A stretch of 64,000 bases of DNA from Faecalibacterium sp. I4-3-84 (GTDB taxonomy: Bacteria; Bacillota; Clostridia; Oscillospirales; Ruminococcaceae), in contig NZ_CP094466.1 of the NCBI RefSeq assembly GCF_023347255.1, positions 682,001 to 746,000 of the forward strand, given 5' to 3'. Below, piece by piece: positions 1 to 7,272 of this stretch. Both the position numbers and the translations under genes were made by a program. A model generated the notes under the pieces. The model did no database searches. It was not told where the DNA came from and saw only the letters and a program-made list of their open reading frames with translations. Numbering within the stretch: position 1 is the stretch's first letter; the number at the start of each line of letters is the position of its first letter.

Positions 1-302
1 CAGGTGCTTCCATGTTCACCGGCTGTGGTGCTTTCTCCACCACTCCTATCAAGGTAGTCGCCGCTAAGGATTCTACCAAGGAGTTCCAGGCTGCTGTTGC
101 AGAGCTGAACAAAAAGAAGCTGGTCGTATGGCCTGCTGATGCAAACGGCGCTTATCTGAACAGCTTCCTGATGACCAATCTGACCGCTAATGGTCTCTCC
201 GGCTTCGCTGTGGAAAAGGCCGAGTATAAGACCGCTAAGGACGCAGAGACTGGTAAAGAGTACAAGTATCTGGAAGTCACCGTCAAGTCCACTGCTAAAT
301 AA
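1..302 (+). CDS. C-terminal part of an unknown protein (start outside window)
   Basis: Only about the last 99 codons are present, read in the frame starting at base 3, with a TAA at 300-302; the reading frame is open to the window edge, so the true start lies upstream. The visible part is rich in Lys, Ala and Thr and has a single Cys (FTGCGAF). It ends in alternating polar and hydrophobic residues (YLEVTVKS) that suggest a beta-rich domain, but I recognise no family motif. A strong intrinsic terminator follows about 20 bases after the stop, so this is the last gene of its transcript. Function unknown. Confidence 0.75.
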   Translation, partial: GASMFTGCGAFSTTPIKVVAAKDSTKEFQAAVAELNKKKLVVWPADANGAYLNSFLMTNLTANGLSGFAVEKAEYKTAKDAETGKEYKYLEVTVKSTAK

Positions 303-322
303 TTTTTCTAAAGTTCTCTTTG

Positions 323-350
323 AGAGACGGGCGTTTGCCCGTCTCTTTTT
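323..350 (+). terminator. Intrinsic terminator after the first gene
   Basis: A perfect 10-bp stem (AGAGACGGGC / GCCCGTCTCT) with a GTTT loop runs directly into a T-run. It ends the transcript of the partial upstream gene. Confidence 0.9.
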
Positions 351-399
351 GTTTTGCCCGCTTTCCAGCAAAAAAGTGCCTGCTGCTGTGCATCCGGTC

Positions 400-429
400 T
401 TGCGCCGCACCGCCGCTGTGATATATAAT
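400..429 (+). promoter_or_regulatory. Putative sigma-A promoter of mtaB
   Basis: TTGCGC at 400-405, an 18-bp spacer, and a perfect TATAAT at 424-429, about 50 bases before the mtaB start and just after a terminator. Confidence 0.6.
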
Positions 430-479
430 AAAGAGCAATGCAAACACCACCCCGTTTTTTGTCGAAAGGATACCCCCTC

Positions 480-1775
480 ATGCGAGTTTGTTTTTATACC
501 CTTGGCTGCAAGGTCAACCTGAATGAGACCGGCGCGCTGGAACAGATGTTCCGCGCCAACGGCTTTACCATTGCGCAGGAGAACGAGCCTGCGGATGTTT
601 TTGTGGTGAACAGCTGCACCGTGACCAACTTTGGCGACCAGAAAAGCCGCAAGTGGCTGCGCCGCAAAAAGCGCGAGAACCCCGGCGCGGTCACGGTGCT
701 TACCGGCTGCTACCCGCAGGCTTTCCCGGAGGAAGCCGCCCAGTTCACCGAGGCCGACCTTGTGTGCGGCAACGGCGACCGCAAGGCCATTTTAGATAAC
801 GTTCTCAAGCTGCTGGACGGCCATGAGCGCATTGTGGCCATCACGCCCCACCAGCGCGGCGAAAAATTTGAAGAGCTGCCCGTGGAGCGGTTCGAGACCC
901 ACACCCGTGCCTTTATCAAGGTAGAGGACGGCTGCAACCGTCAGTGCGCCTACTGTGTCATCCCCCGGGCCCGCGGCCCGGTGCGCAGCCGCGACGAAGC
1001 CAGCATCCTTGCCGAGCTGCGCCAGCTGGCGGCTTCCGGCTACCGCGAGGTGGTGCTCAGTGCCATCTCCCTGCCCAGCTATGGTCTGGATACCGGCACC
1101 AACCTTGTGGAGCTGGTGGAGCACTGCGCTCAAGTGGAGGGCATCCAGCGCATCCGTCTGGGCAGTCTGGACCCGGATATGCTCACGCCGGAGTTCATCA
1201 CCCGCCTTGCCGCCGTGGAAAAGCTCTGCCCGCAGTTCCACCTGAGCCTGCAGAGCGGCTGCACTGCCACCCTGCGCCGGATGCGCCGCGTTTACACTGC
1301 CGAGCAGTATGCACAGGTGGTGGACCAGCTGCGCGCCGCCTACGGGGAGCGCCCGGTCAGCTTTACCACCGACTGCATCTGCGGCTTTCCCGGCGAGACG
1401 CAGGCCGATTTTGAAGAGAGCTGCGAATTCCTCAAGAAAATCGGCTTTCTCAAGGTACATGTGTTCCCCTACTCCCGCCGCAGCGGCACCCCGGCCTACG
1501 ACTTTCCGGAGCAGGTGCACGAGCGGGAAAAGCAGGAGCGCAGCCGCGTGATGAATGGCATTGCCGAGGAGGTGCGCCGCGAAGTGCTGGCCGCCTATGT
1601 GGGCACCGAGGACGATGTGCTGCTGGAGACCCCGCTTTCCGGCACGCTGTTCACCGGCTACACCCGGCTGTACATTCCGGTGGTGGTGTCCGCCCCCGGC
1701 CACGAAAGCGGGCAGATCGTGCACGTAACGCTTGGCGAGTACGACGGCGAGCGCGTCCGTGCAGCACTTTGCTAA
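480..1775 (+). CDS. mtaB: tRNA (N6-threonylcarbamoyladenosine(37)-C2)-methylthiotransferase MtaB
   Basis: A radical-SAM methylthiotransferase of 431 residues. It converts t6A37 to ms2t6A37 in tRNAs that read ANN codons. The N-terminal UPF0004 domain begins FYTLGCKVNLNETG, the MtaB form of the family signature. The radical-SAM cluster cysteines are C152, C156 and C159 in CNRQCAYCVIPRARG. The C-terminal hundred residues fit a short TRAM-like tail. I chose ATG 480 because GAAAGGA at 464-470 sits nine bases upstream and the protein then starts at the conserved MRVCFYTLGC; an in-frame ATG at 438 would add 14 unconserved residues. The gene appears to be transcribed alone from the promoter at 400-429. 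Confidence 0.93.
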   Translation: MRVCFYTLGCKVNLNETGALEQMFRANGFTIAQENEPADVFVVNSCTVTNFGDQKSRKWLRRKKRENPGAVTVLTGCYPQAFPEEAAQFTEADLVCGNGDRKAILDNVLKLLDGHERIVAITPHQRGEKFEELPVERFETHTRAFIKVEDGCNRQCAYCVIPRARGPVRSRDEASILAELRQLAASGYREVVLSAISLPSYGLDTGTNLVELVEHCAQVEGIQRIRLGSLDPDMLTPEFITRLAAVEKLCPQFHLSLQSGCTATLRRMRRVYTAEQYAQVVDQLRAAYGERPVSFTTDCICGFPGETQADFEESCEFLKKIGFLKVHVFPYSRRSGTPAYDFPEQVHEREKQERSRVMNGIAEEVRREVLAAYVGTEDDVLLETPLSGTLFTGYTRLYIPVVVSAPGHESGQIVHVTLGEYDGERVRAALC

Positions 1776-1853
1776 GTTTACGCGCTTAAAACTGTTGATT
1801 CTGTACACGAGGACGAATACAACAAATTTTTAACAAATTTTGCGTTTTATCCC

Positions 1854-1882
1854 TTTTCATCCGGCACGCTTTATGCTAAAAT
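1854..1882 (+). promoter_or_regulatory. Possible hydrogenase promoter
   Basis: A TAAAAT box at 1877-1882 preceded by TGC, with a weak TTTTCA at 1854-1859 (17-bp spacing). Transcription would start near 1889, just before the structured leader. Confidence 0.4.
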
Positions 1883-1888
1883 GAAAGT

Positions 1889-2010
1889 GGATCATCCCGG
1901 GCACAGCGCTGTTTGCAGCAGTGCGTTACCAATGTGCCCTGTAACGCGCCCGCCCTGCGCGGCAGAACGCTGTCGGCAGCCGGGTGCAGCCCGTTTGTTT
2001 TTAGCAAAGC
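1889..2010 (+). promoter_or_regulatory. Structured 5' leader of the hydrogenase gene, possible pseudoknot
   Basis: The leader holds a 7-bp hairpin (GCGTTAC 1923-1929 / GTAACGC 1941-1947). Its 11-base loop contains TGTGCCC (1933-1939), which is fully complementary to GGGCACA at 1899-1905. Smaller hairpins follow (CTGC/GCAG near 1955, CGGG/CCCG near 1980). This would make a loop-to-upstream pseudoknot. It matches no riboswitch class I know. The pairing is seen by eye only. Confidence 0.4.
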
Positions 2011-2025
2011 AAGGAGAGAATTGGA

Positions 2026-3576
2026 ATGAGTTTCAGAGGAATCAATACCACGGTCATCCAGATCCGCCGTCAGGTGTTCACCGAGGTGGCACGCATGGCT
2101 TACGCCAACGTCAAGGGCGAGCAGGCCAACCACCTGATGCGCAAGATCCCCTACACCATCATCCCCGGCGAGGAAGGCAAGCTGCGCAAGGACATCTTCC
2201 TGGAGCGCGCCATCGTTGAGGAGCGCGTGCGTCTGGCCATGGGCCTGCCCACCCGCCGCATGGACGAGCACAACAGCGTCGTCTCCGGTCTGGAGGATGC
2301 TTCCATCGCCGATAAGTATTATGATCCCCCGCTGGTGAACGTGATCAAGTTTGCCTGCAACCGCTGCCCGGAAAAGCTGGTCAAGGTCTCCGACCTGTGT
2401 CAGGGCTGCCTTGCCCACCCCTGTATGGAAGTGTGCCCCAAGAAGGCCATCACATGGGAGAGCGGCCGTTCCATCATCGATCAGGACAAGTGCATCAAGT
2501 GCGGCCGCTGCGTCGGCGTGTGCCCCTACAACGCCATCGTCAAGACCGAGCGTCCCTGCGCTGCAGCCTGCGGCATGGGTGCTATCCACTCCGATGAGCT
2601 GGGCCGTGCCGAGATCGATTACAGCAAGTGCGTTTCCTGCGGCCAGTGTCTGGTCAACTGTCCCTTCGGTGCCATTGCGGACAAGGGCCAGATCTATCAG
2701 CTGATCCAGGGCTTCAACCGCGGCGACCGCATCTACGCGCTGGTGGCTCCCGCCTTCATCAACCAGTTCCCGGGTCTGGCTTCCACCGGCAAGCTCAAGG
2801 CCGCCCTGAAGGCCGTCGGCTTCTACGATGTGGTGGAGGTTGCCATTGGTGCCGACCTGTGCACCGTGGACGAAGCACACGACTTCCTGGAGGAAGTGCC
2901 CGGGAAGCTCAACTTCATGGCAACTTCCTGCTGCCCGGCATGGAGCATGATGGCAAAGACCGCTTTCCCGGATCTTGCCAAGAATATCTCCATGACCATG
3001 ACCCCCATGGTGTTCACCGCCCGCATGATGAAGCAGAAGGACCCCAAGGCCCGTATGTGCTTCATTGGACCCTGCGCCGCAAAGAAGCTGGAAGCTTCCC
3101 GCCGCACCGTCCGCTCCGATGTGGACTTCGTGCTCACCTTTGAAGAGCTGGCCGGTATCATCGAGGCCAAGGATGTGGACACCAGCCTGCTGGAAGTGGA
3201 CGAGGCCGAAGCTCTGCACGCTGCATCCGCAGCAGGCCGCGGCTTTGCACAGTCCGGCGGCGTTGCCAAGGCTGTTGCTGATAAGATCAAGGAATGGCAC
3301 CCGGATATGGATGTCAAGATCGCATCCGCACAGGGCCTTGCCGAATGCAAGAAGCTGCTCATGCTGGCCAAGGCCGGCAAGTACAACGGCTACCTGCTGG
3401 AAGGCATGGGCTGCCCAGGCGGCTGCATCGGCGGCGCAGGCACCATTGCCGACCCCGCACGCACGGCCATCCAGCTGAACAAGTACGTCAAGGAAGCTCC
3501 CTTCGCCGACCCGGAGCAGAGCCCCTTTATGAGCGAGATCCATGTGCTGAAGGACGACCCCGACTTTGAACTTTAA
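2026..3576 (+). CDS. Monomeric [FeFe] hydrogenase, group B type
   Basis: A 516-residue iron-only hydrogenase that should interconvert protons and H2 with ferredoxin-level electrons in the cytoplasm. The N-terminal third carries several Cys clusters for [4Fe-4S] centres (CNRCP, CQGC...CMEVCPKK, CIKCGRCVGVCP, CAAACGMG, CVSCGQCLVNCP). The H-cluster motifs follow: TSCCPAW (C302, C303), FIGPCAAKK (C350) and EGMGCPGGCIGG (C463, C467). The GPCAAKK and EGM variants, rather than the MPC and ECM forms of the classical enzymes, point to group B. No hydrogenase maturase or partner subunit lies nearby. AAGGAGA sits eight bases before ATG 2026. A structured leader precedes it and a terminator follows, so it looks monocistronic. 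Confidence 0.93.
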   Translation: MSFRGINTTVIQIRRQVFTEVARMAYANVKGEQANHLMRKIPYTIIPGEEGKLRKDIFLERAIVEERVRLAMGLPTRRMDEHNSVVSGLEDASIADKYYDPPLVNVIKFACNRCPEKLVKVSDLCQGCLAHPCMEVCPKKAITWESGRSIIDQDKCIKCGRCVGVCPYNAIVKTERPCAAACGMGAIHSDELGRAEIDYSKCVSCGQCLVNCPFGAIADKGQIYQLIQGFNRGDRIYALVAPAFINQFPGLASTGKLKAALKAVGFYDVVEVAIGADLCTVDEAHDFLEEVPGKLNFMATSCCPAWSMMAKTAFPDLAKNISMTMTPMVFTARMMKQKDPKARMCFIGPCAAKKLEASRRTVRSDVDFVLTFEELAGIIEAKDVDTSLLEVDEAEALHAASAAGRGFAQSGGVAKAVADKIKEWHPDMDVKIASAQGLAECKKLLMLAKAGKYNGYLLEGMGCPGGCIGGAGTIADPARTAIQLNKYVKEAPFADPEQSPFMSEIHVLKDDPDFEL

Positions 3577-3592
3577 GCGCTGATTTTTCAAG

Positions 3593-3624
3593 AACCGCTT
3601 CTCCTGCCGGAGGGGCGGTTTTTT
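3593..3624 (+). terminator. Intrinsic terminator of the hydrogenase gene
   Basis: AACCGC pairs with GCGGTT, with an inner TCTCC/GGAG stem and a run of T residues after it, starting about 17 bases past the stop. Confidence 0.85.
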
Positions 3625-3687
3625 GTCATCTTCGCCCACCATATTTTATCAATGTGCAACATTTCTGTGAAAGCTTCACGAAGCGGA

Positions 3688-3716
3688 TTGACAATTTTGC
3701 ACAGCCATGCTATTTT
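3688..3716 (+). promoter_or_regulatory. Strong sigma-A promoter of the small secreted protein
   Basis: A perfect TTGACA at 3688-3693, a 17-bp spacer, and TATTTT at 3711-3716. The leader to the start codon is about 65 bases. Confidence 0.75.
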
Positions 3717-3784
3717 AGCATTGACAAACCGGTATTATCGCAATTGTTCAACGCCGCCTCTGTGGCAGGAAAGGCAGATCATTC

Positions 3785-4258
3785 ATGACGAACACTTATA
3801 AGCGCGTAAGCGCCGCCCTGCTCTCAGTGCTGCTGCTGTGCATGTTCACCTTTGGTGCAAGCGCTGCTTCCAGCCTGAACGTAGGCATTAAATTCTGGAA
3901 AGAAAGATCCGATAAGGAATCCATGGCCAACACCGGCATCGATGCCAGCCGTGATGTCACCCTCACCCGCCAGTCCAACGGCACCTACACGCTCACCCTG
4001 CCCATCCAGCAGGTAAGCAAGATGGGTGTCACCGGCTATCTGTCCGGCCTGACCATTGGTGATGTGACCTACACCGGCACCGTCTCCGGCGATGTTGCCA
4101 AGGGCACCGGCGTGCTCACCATCAAGAACATGCCCGCCTCGGTGCTGACCGGCAGCGATGTGAACAAGGCACTCACCGTTACCTGCAACATTCAGATGGA
4201 TCTGAGCGTGCTGGGCGAGATCAACACCTCGGCCCGCATGTGTATCTGGAACAAGTAA
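3785..4258 (+). CDS. Small secreted protein of unknown function
   Basis: A 157-residue protein with a clear Sec signal peptide: KR near the N terminus, a hydrophobic core (AALLSVLLLCMFTFG) and an ASA cleavage site near residue 27. The mature part is about 130 residues, rich in Thr, Gly and Val, with alternating stretches (TYTLTLPIQQV, GVLTIKNMPASV) that suggest a beta-sandwich. There is no cell-wall anchor, lipobox, catalytic motif or conserved Cys pair that I can name. It is a lone gene with its own near-consensus promoter and a strong terminator, so it may be well expressed. A remote resemblance to iron-transport or NEAT-like beta domains is possible but unsupported. Function unknown. Confidence 0.75.
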   Translation: MTNTYKRVSAALLSVLLLCMFTFGASAASSLNVGIKFWKERSDKESMANTGIDASRDVTLTRQSNGTYTLTLPIQQVSKMGVTGYLSGLTIGDVTYTGTVSGDVAKGTGVLTIKNMPASVLTGSDVNKALTVTCNIQMDLSVLGEINTSARMCIWNK

Positions 4259-4269
4259 GTTTTTTTTCA

Positions 4270-4313
4270 AGCAAAGAACGGCGTTCCCCACCGGAACGCC
4301 GTTCTTTGCTTTT
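4270..4313. terminator. Bidirectional terminator between convergent genes
   Basis: An 18-bp perfect stem (AGCAAAGAACGGCGTTCC and its complement) with a CCACC loop, flanked by T-runs on each strand. It serves the secreted protein (+) and the small YtxH-like gene (-). Confidence 0.93.
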
Positions 4314-4314
4314 A

Positions 4315-4518
4315 TCACTCCATGTGCTTTTCCACAAAGTCGCCAACCATTTTGTCCAGCTGCAGCACAGCGTTCTCGGCACCCTTCATCACCTTGCGGG
4401 TGGTGCGGCGCAGCTGGCGCTGGTTCTGGGTGGCGGCCATCACGCCCACGGCACCCAGTGCCGCCCCCGCGGCCATGCCAAGCAGCATCCCGGAAGAACT
4501 GGTGGATTCATGTTTCAT
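4315..4518 (-). CDS. Small YtxH-like membrane-associated protein
   Basis: A 67-residue protein. Residues 10-29 form a Gly/Ala-rich hydrophobic segment (GMLLGMAAGAALGAVGVMAA) followed by a basic stretch (RQLRRTTRK) and an amphipathic helix. This is the usual plan of the short YtxH-type proteins of Firmicutes, whose role is poorly defined. AAAGGAG eight bases before the ATG supports translation. It stands alone, divergent from pdxK, and ends at the shared terminator. The family assignment rests on architecture, not on a diagnostic motif. Confidence 0.7.
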   Translation of the reverse strand: MKHESTSSSGMLLGMAAGAALGAVGVMAATQNQRQLRRTTRKVMKGAENAVLQLDKMVGDFVEKHME

Positions 4519-4613
4519 AGTAAAACTCCTTTCGGTGAAAAAGATCCGGTCTCCGGTGTTATTATTTCCTGTAAACTATCTGGTATCCGCTTTTTTTATG
4601 CAGAAATTTGTGG

Positions 4614-4619
4614 TATACT
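4614..4619 (+). promoter_or_regulatory. Possible extended -10 promoter of pdxK
   Basis: TGGTATACT gives a perfect -10 (TATACT, 4614-4619) with an upstream TG. The -35 region is only T-rich. Confidence 0.45.
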
Positions 4620-4685
4620 GTTCTACGATGTTTTAATGGGCGGGTGTGCCCGGCTAAAAAGCGCACTGCTCATTCCGCATACTGG

Positions 4686-4700
4686 TAAGGAGGTTCCTTA
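4686..4700 (+). promoter_or_regulatory. Ribosome binding site inside a perfect palindrome (pdxK)
   Basis: TAAGGAGGTTCCTTA is an inverted repeat (TAAGGA/TCCTTA, 3-base centre) that includes the AAGGAGG ribosome site, eight bases before the TTG start. The stem is short and may only partly mask the site. Confidence 0.5.
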
Positions 4701-4701
4701 T

Positions 4702-5538
4702 TTGATACACCCTGTTGAACCCAAAAAAGTCCTTTGCATCCACGATCTTTCCGGCATGGGCCGCTGCAGCCTTGCAGTGATCCTGCCGGTGCTGTCGGTC
4801 ATGGGCGTGCAGCCGGTAGCCCTGCCCACGGTGGTGCTTTCCACCCACACAGGCGGGCTTGGCACACCTGCACGGCTGGACGGCTGCGCCTACGGCGAAC
4901 AGGCGCTGGAGCATTACCATGCGCTCGGCGTGGAGTTTGACTGCATCTATACCGGCTATCTGGGCGGTGAGGATCAGGTGGCACTGGCTGAAAAAGCCTT
5001 TGCCCTCTGGCCCGCAGCCAAAAAGATCGTTGACCCGGTCATGGGCGACAACGGCAAGGCTTACTCCACCGTAACGCCTGCTTTGATCGACCGCATCCGT
5101 GCACTGTGCGGTGCTGCCGATCTGATCCTGCCCAACTACACCGAGGCACAGATCCTGCTGCAGCGCCAGCCGCAGACCGAGCTGCTCACCGATAAATCCG
5201 CACAGGCTCTGGCTGACGAGCTGACCGCTCTGGCCCCCGGGGCTGTCGTCACCGGCCTGCCGCTGGGCAAATACATCGGCTGTGCAGGCAGCGGAAAAGA
5301 CCGCTTCCTCATCAAAAAGCTGCACATCAGCCGCAGCTTTCCCGGCACCGGCGACCTGTACGGCGCGGTGCTCATCGGCTCGCTGCTGCAGGGCAACGCC
5401 CTGAGTGCCGCCGCCGACAACGCTGCCGAGTTCGTGGCGCTTTCTATCCAGAACACGCCCGCCGCGCAGGATACCCGCTACGGGGTCTGGTTCGAGCCGC
5501 TTCTGCCGCGCCTGTGCCCGGCAAGCTCGGCAGAATAA
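4702..5538 (+). CDS. pdxK: Pyridoxamine/pyridoxal kinase
   Basis: A 278-residue ribokinase-fold vitamin kinase that phosphorylates pyridoxal, pyridoxamine or pyridoxine to the 5'-phosphate for B6 salvage. Visible signatures are the N-terminal CIHDLSGMGRCSLAV, the substrate-side IVDPVMGDNGK segment, and the C-terminal FPGTGDLYGAVL loop with the GTGD catalytic Asp and anion hole. I chose the TTG at 4702 because AAGGAGG lies eight bases upstream; longer in-frame starts run into unconserved sequence and the terminator. The gene is followed after 14 bases by trmL, probably in one transcript. Confidence 0.9.
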   Translation: MIHPVEPKKVLCIHDLSGMGRCSLAVILPVLSVMGVQPVALPTVVLSTHTGGLGTPARLDGCAYGEQALEHYHALGVEFDCIYTGYLGGEDQVALAEKAFALWPAAKKIVDPVMGDNGKAYSTVTPALIDRIRALCGAADLILPNYTEAQILLQRQPQTELLTDKSAQALADELTALAPGAVVTGLPLGKYIGCAGSGKDRFLIKKLHISRSFPGTGDLYGAVLIGSLLQGNALSAAADNAAEFVALSIQNTPAAQDTRYGVWFEPLLPRLCPASSAE

Positions 5539-5552
5539 GGGGAGGTACACCG

Positions 5553-6059
5553 ATGAACGAAAAGCCAACCTTGAACATCGTTCTGGTGGAGCCGCGCATC
5601 CCGCAGAACACCGGCAATGTGGCCCGCACCTGTGCCTGCACTGCCTGTCGGCTGCATCTGGTAGGCCCCATGGGCTTTGCCATCGATGATAAAAAGCTCA
5701 AGCATGCGGGTCTGGATTACTGGCACTACCTCGACATCAGCTATTACGACAGTCTGGACGAGTTCTTTGCCAAAAACAGCGGCCCCTATTACTATTTTAC
5801 CACCAAGGCACCGCAGCGCTACACCGATGTGAGCTACCCGGACGGTGCATACCTCGTGTTCGGTCGCGAGGATGCCGGCCTGCCCGAAGCCTTGCTTGCC
5901 GCCAATCAGGAGCACTGCATCCGAATGCCCATGCGCGACACCTGCCGCAGCCTGAACCTTTCCAACAGCGTGGCCGTGGGCGTGTATGAAGTGCTGCGCC
6001 AGTGGGACTTTCCGGAGCTTTTGGACCACGGACACTTACGAGACTACGAATGGAAATGA
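5553..6059 (+). CDS. trmL: tRNA (cytidine(34)-2'-O)-methyltransferase TrmL
   Basis: A 168-residue minimal SPOUT methyltransferase that 2'-O-methylates the wobble nucleotide of leucine tRNAs. The family landmarks are LVEPRIPQNTGNVARTC at the N terminus and the knotted SAM site made of FGREDAGLP and MPMRDTCRSLNLSNSVAV. The length is normal for TrmL, which has no extra RNA-binding domain. GGGGAGG seven bases before ATG 5553 sets the start. The stop is eight bases before the DegV start, so pdxK-trmL-degV form an operon-like unit. Confidence 0.93.
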   Translation: MNEKPTLNIVLVEPRIPQNTGNVARTCACTACRLHLVGPMGFAIDDKKLKHAGLDYWHYLDISYYDSLDEFFAKNSGPYYYFTTKAPQRYTDVSYPDGAYLVFGREDAGLPEALLAANQEHCIRMPMRDTCRSLNLSNSVAVGVYEVLRQWDFPELLDHGHLRDYEWK

Positions 6060-6067
6060 GGGACATT

Positions 6068-6940
6068 ATGAGCAAGATTGCGATCCTGACCGATTCCTCC
6101 TGCGATATCCCGCAGGAGATGGCCGAAAAATACGGCATCGACATCATGAGCTTCCACATCCTGCTGGACGATGTGGACTACGTGGAGCGTGAAAGCTGCA
6201 CCAACACCGAATTTTACGATAAGATGCGTGCCGCTAAGGGCGTGCCCTCCACTGCCGCCATCACCCCCATCCAGTTCTGCGAAAAATACTGCCAGTACGT
6301 GGACGAGGGCTATACTGATGTCATTCATGTACCCATCAACAAATCCGGCTCTTCCACCTACAATAACGCCCTCATGGCACAGGGGATGCTGCGGGAAGAG
6401 CGCCCGGAGCACCACTTGAAGATTCATCTGCTGGACCCCCACACCTATTCCATGGTGTTCGGCTGGTATCTGTGCGAAATGGCCCGCAAGCTGAAGAACG
6501 GCGCAGAGATCAGCCATGTGATCCGGGAGTTTGAAAAGCAGATGGACTGCATGGAGATCGTTCTGGGCCCCTACAGCCTGAAGCAGATGAAAAAGAGCGG
6601 ACGCATCTCTGCCGCTGCTGCTGTTATGGGCGAGCTGATGGGCATTCGTCCCATCATCACCCTGATCGACGGCAAGACCAAGGTGGAAGCCAAGGTACGC
6701 GGCGATGACAAGGTGGTGCCCGCCATGGTGGAGCTGTGCAAACAGCGCAGCGAAGGCGTGGAGAACTTTGATTATATGATCGGCCACACCAACATCCCGC
6801 AGACCGCCGATCTGGAAAAGGCCTGCCGCAAGGCCTTTGGCAAGCCGCCGCTGCTGGTGTTTGAGCTGGGCGGCGTCGTTTCCGCAAACACCGGCCCCGA
6901 CACGGTGGCTCTGGTGTATACCGGACACCCCAGAGGGTAA
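6068..6940 (+). CDS. DegV family fatty-acid binding protein
   Basis: A 290-residue DegV protein. Members bind a fatty acid between two alpha/beta domains and several act as FakB subunits that present fatty acids to the kinase FakA. The N-terminal signature IAILTDSSCDIPQEMA and the SGSSTYNNAL loop, whose serines contact the carboxylate in the family, are present, as is the C-terminal GPDTVALVYTG end. ATG 6068 follows GAGGG at a normal distance; an earlier ATG overlaps trmL heavily. No fakA is nearby. The repeat-associated terminator at 7005-7045 ends the transcript. Confidence 0.9.
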   Translation: MSKIAILTDSSCDIPQEMAEKYGIDIMSFHILLDDVDYVERESCTNTEFYDKMRAAKGVPSTAAITPIQFCEKYCQYVDEGYTDVIHVPINKSGSSTYNNALMAQGMLREERPEHHLKIHLLDPHTYSMVFGWYLCEMARKLKNGAEISHVIREFEKQMDCMEIVLGPYSLKQMKKSGRISAAAAVMGELMGIRPIITLIDGKTKVEAKVRGDDKVVPAMVELCKQRSEGVENFDYMIGHTNIPQTADLEKACRKAFGKPPLLVFELGGVVSANTGPDTVALVYTGHPRG

Positions 6941-6954
6941 CACACGATTTTAAT

Positions 6955-7075
6955 AGCCTCCGCTTTCGCTCTGGCTATTTCAGCGGTAATTTTATTTTTA
7001 TTTTGAGGTTCCGAAAAGCCTGCGGGCTTTTCGGAACCTCTTTTTCACCGGAAGGGTCCAAACCAAAAACTGCAT
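6955..7075 (+). repeat. Family A repeat, copy 1 (includes a terminator)
   Basis: It opens with a GCCTCCGCTTTCGCTCTGG segment, a small CCGCT/AGCGG hairpin and an AT-rich spacer. A 15-bp perfect stem with a C-TGCGG loop follows (7005-7040), then TTTTTCACCGGAAGGGTCC and CTGCATC. The stem plus T-run (7005-7045) acts as terminator of the DegV gene. The same layout recurs at 12841, 16481 and, inverted, 16664. Confidence 0.75.
7005..7045 (+). terminator. Intrinsic terminator within repeat A1
   Basis: GAGGTTCCGAAAAGC pairs with its exact complement around TGCGG and runs into TTTTT. Confidence 0.9.
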
Positions 7076-7100
7076 CTGTACCTGATTCTGCGAAAATTCG

Positions 7101-7129
7101 TTGCAATCTGCCAAAAATTATGCTATACT
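7101..7129 (+). promoter_or_regulatory. Promoter of the preQ1 riboswitch-queT transcript
   Basis: TTGCAA at 7101-7106, a 17-bp spacer and TATACT at 7124-7129, about 20 bases before the riboswitch. Confidence 0.75.
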
Positions 7130-7144
7130 GCCTCTTGCTGTGCT

Positions 7145-7266
7145 TTTTGTGCGGCATCCTTTCAGAGCAACTTAGGATTTTAGGCTCCCCGGCGTGTCTC
7201 GAACCATGCCGGGCCAAACCCACAGGGGCTGGCGGCCCTGTGCGGTCAAAATCATCCCGCTGGAGT
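7145..7266 (+). promoter_or_regulatory. preQ1-III riboswitch controlling queT
   Basis: The leader shows the features I know from the class III preQ1 riboswitch of Faecalibacterium. These are a GCGGCATCCTTTCAGAGC start with an ATCCT/AGGAT hairpin, the CCCCGGC/GCCGGG stem, the GCCAAACCCACAGGGG segment with a CACAGGG/CCCTGTG hairpin, and CGGTCAAAATCATC leading to the weak GGAG ribosome site. This class senses the queuosine precursor preQ1 and lowers translation by hiding a distant ribosome site. The identification is from memory of the sequence and from the downstream queT gene. Confidence 0.85.
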
Positions 7267-7272
7267 ATTATC

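Noticed and set aside
438-482. Upstream ATG at 438 as start of mtaB
   Set aside because: It has no ribosome site, adds residues unlike the family, and lies directly after the -10 box.
4525-4550. Fragment of family A repeat before the YtxH-like gene
   Set aside because: The minus strand has CTTTTTCACCG, like the family A tail, but no TGCGG-loop stem precedes it, so the match is probably chance.
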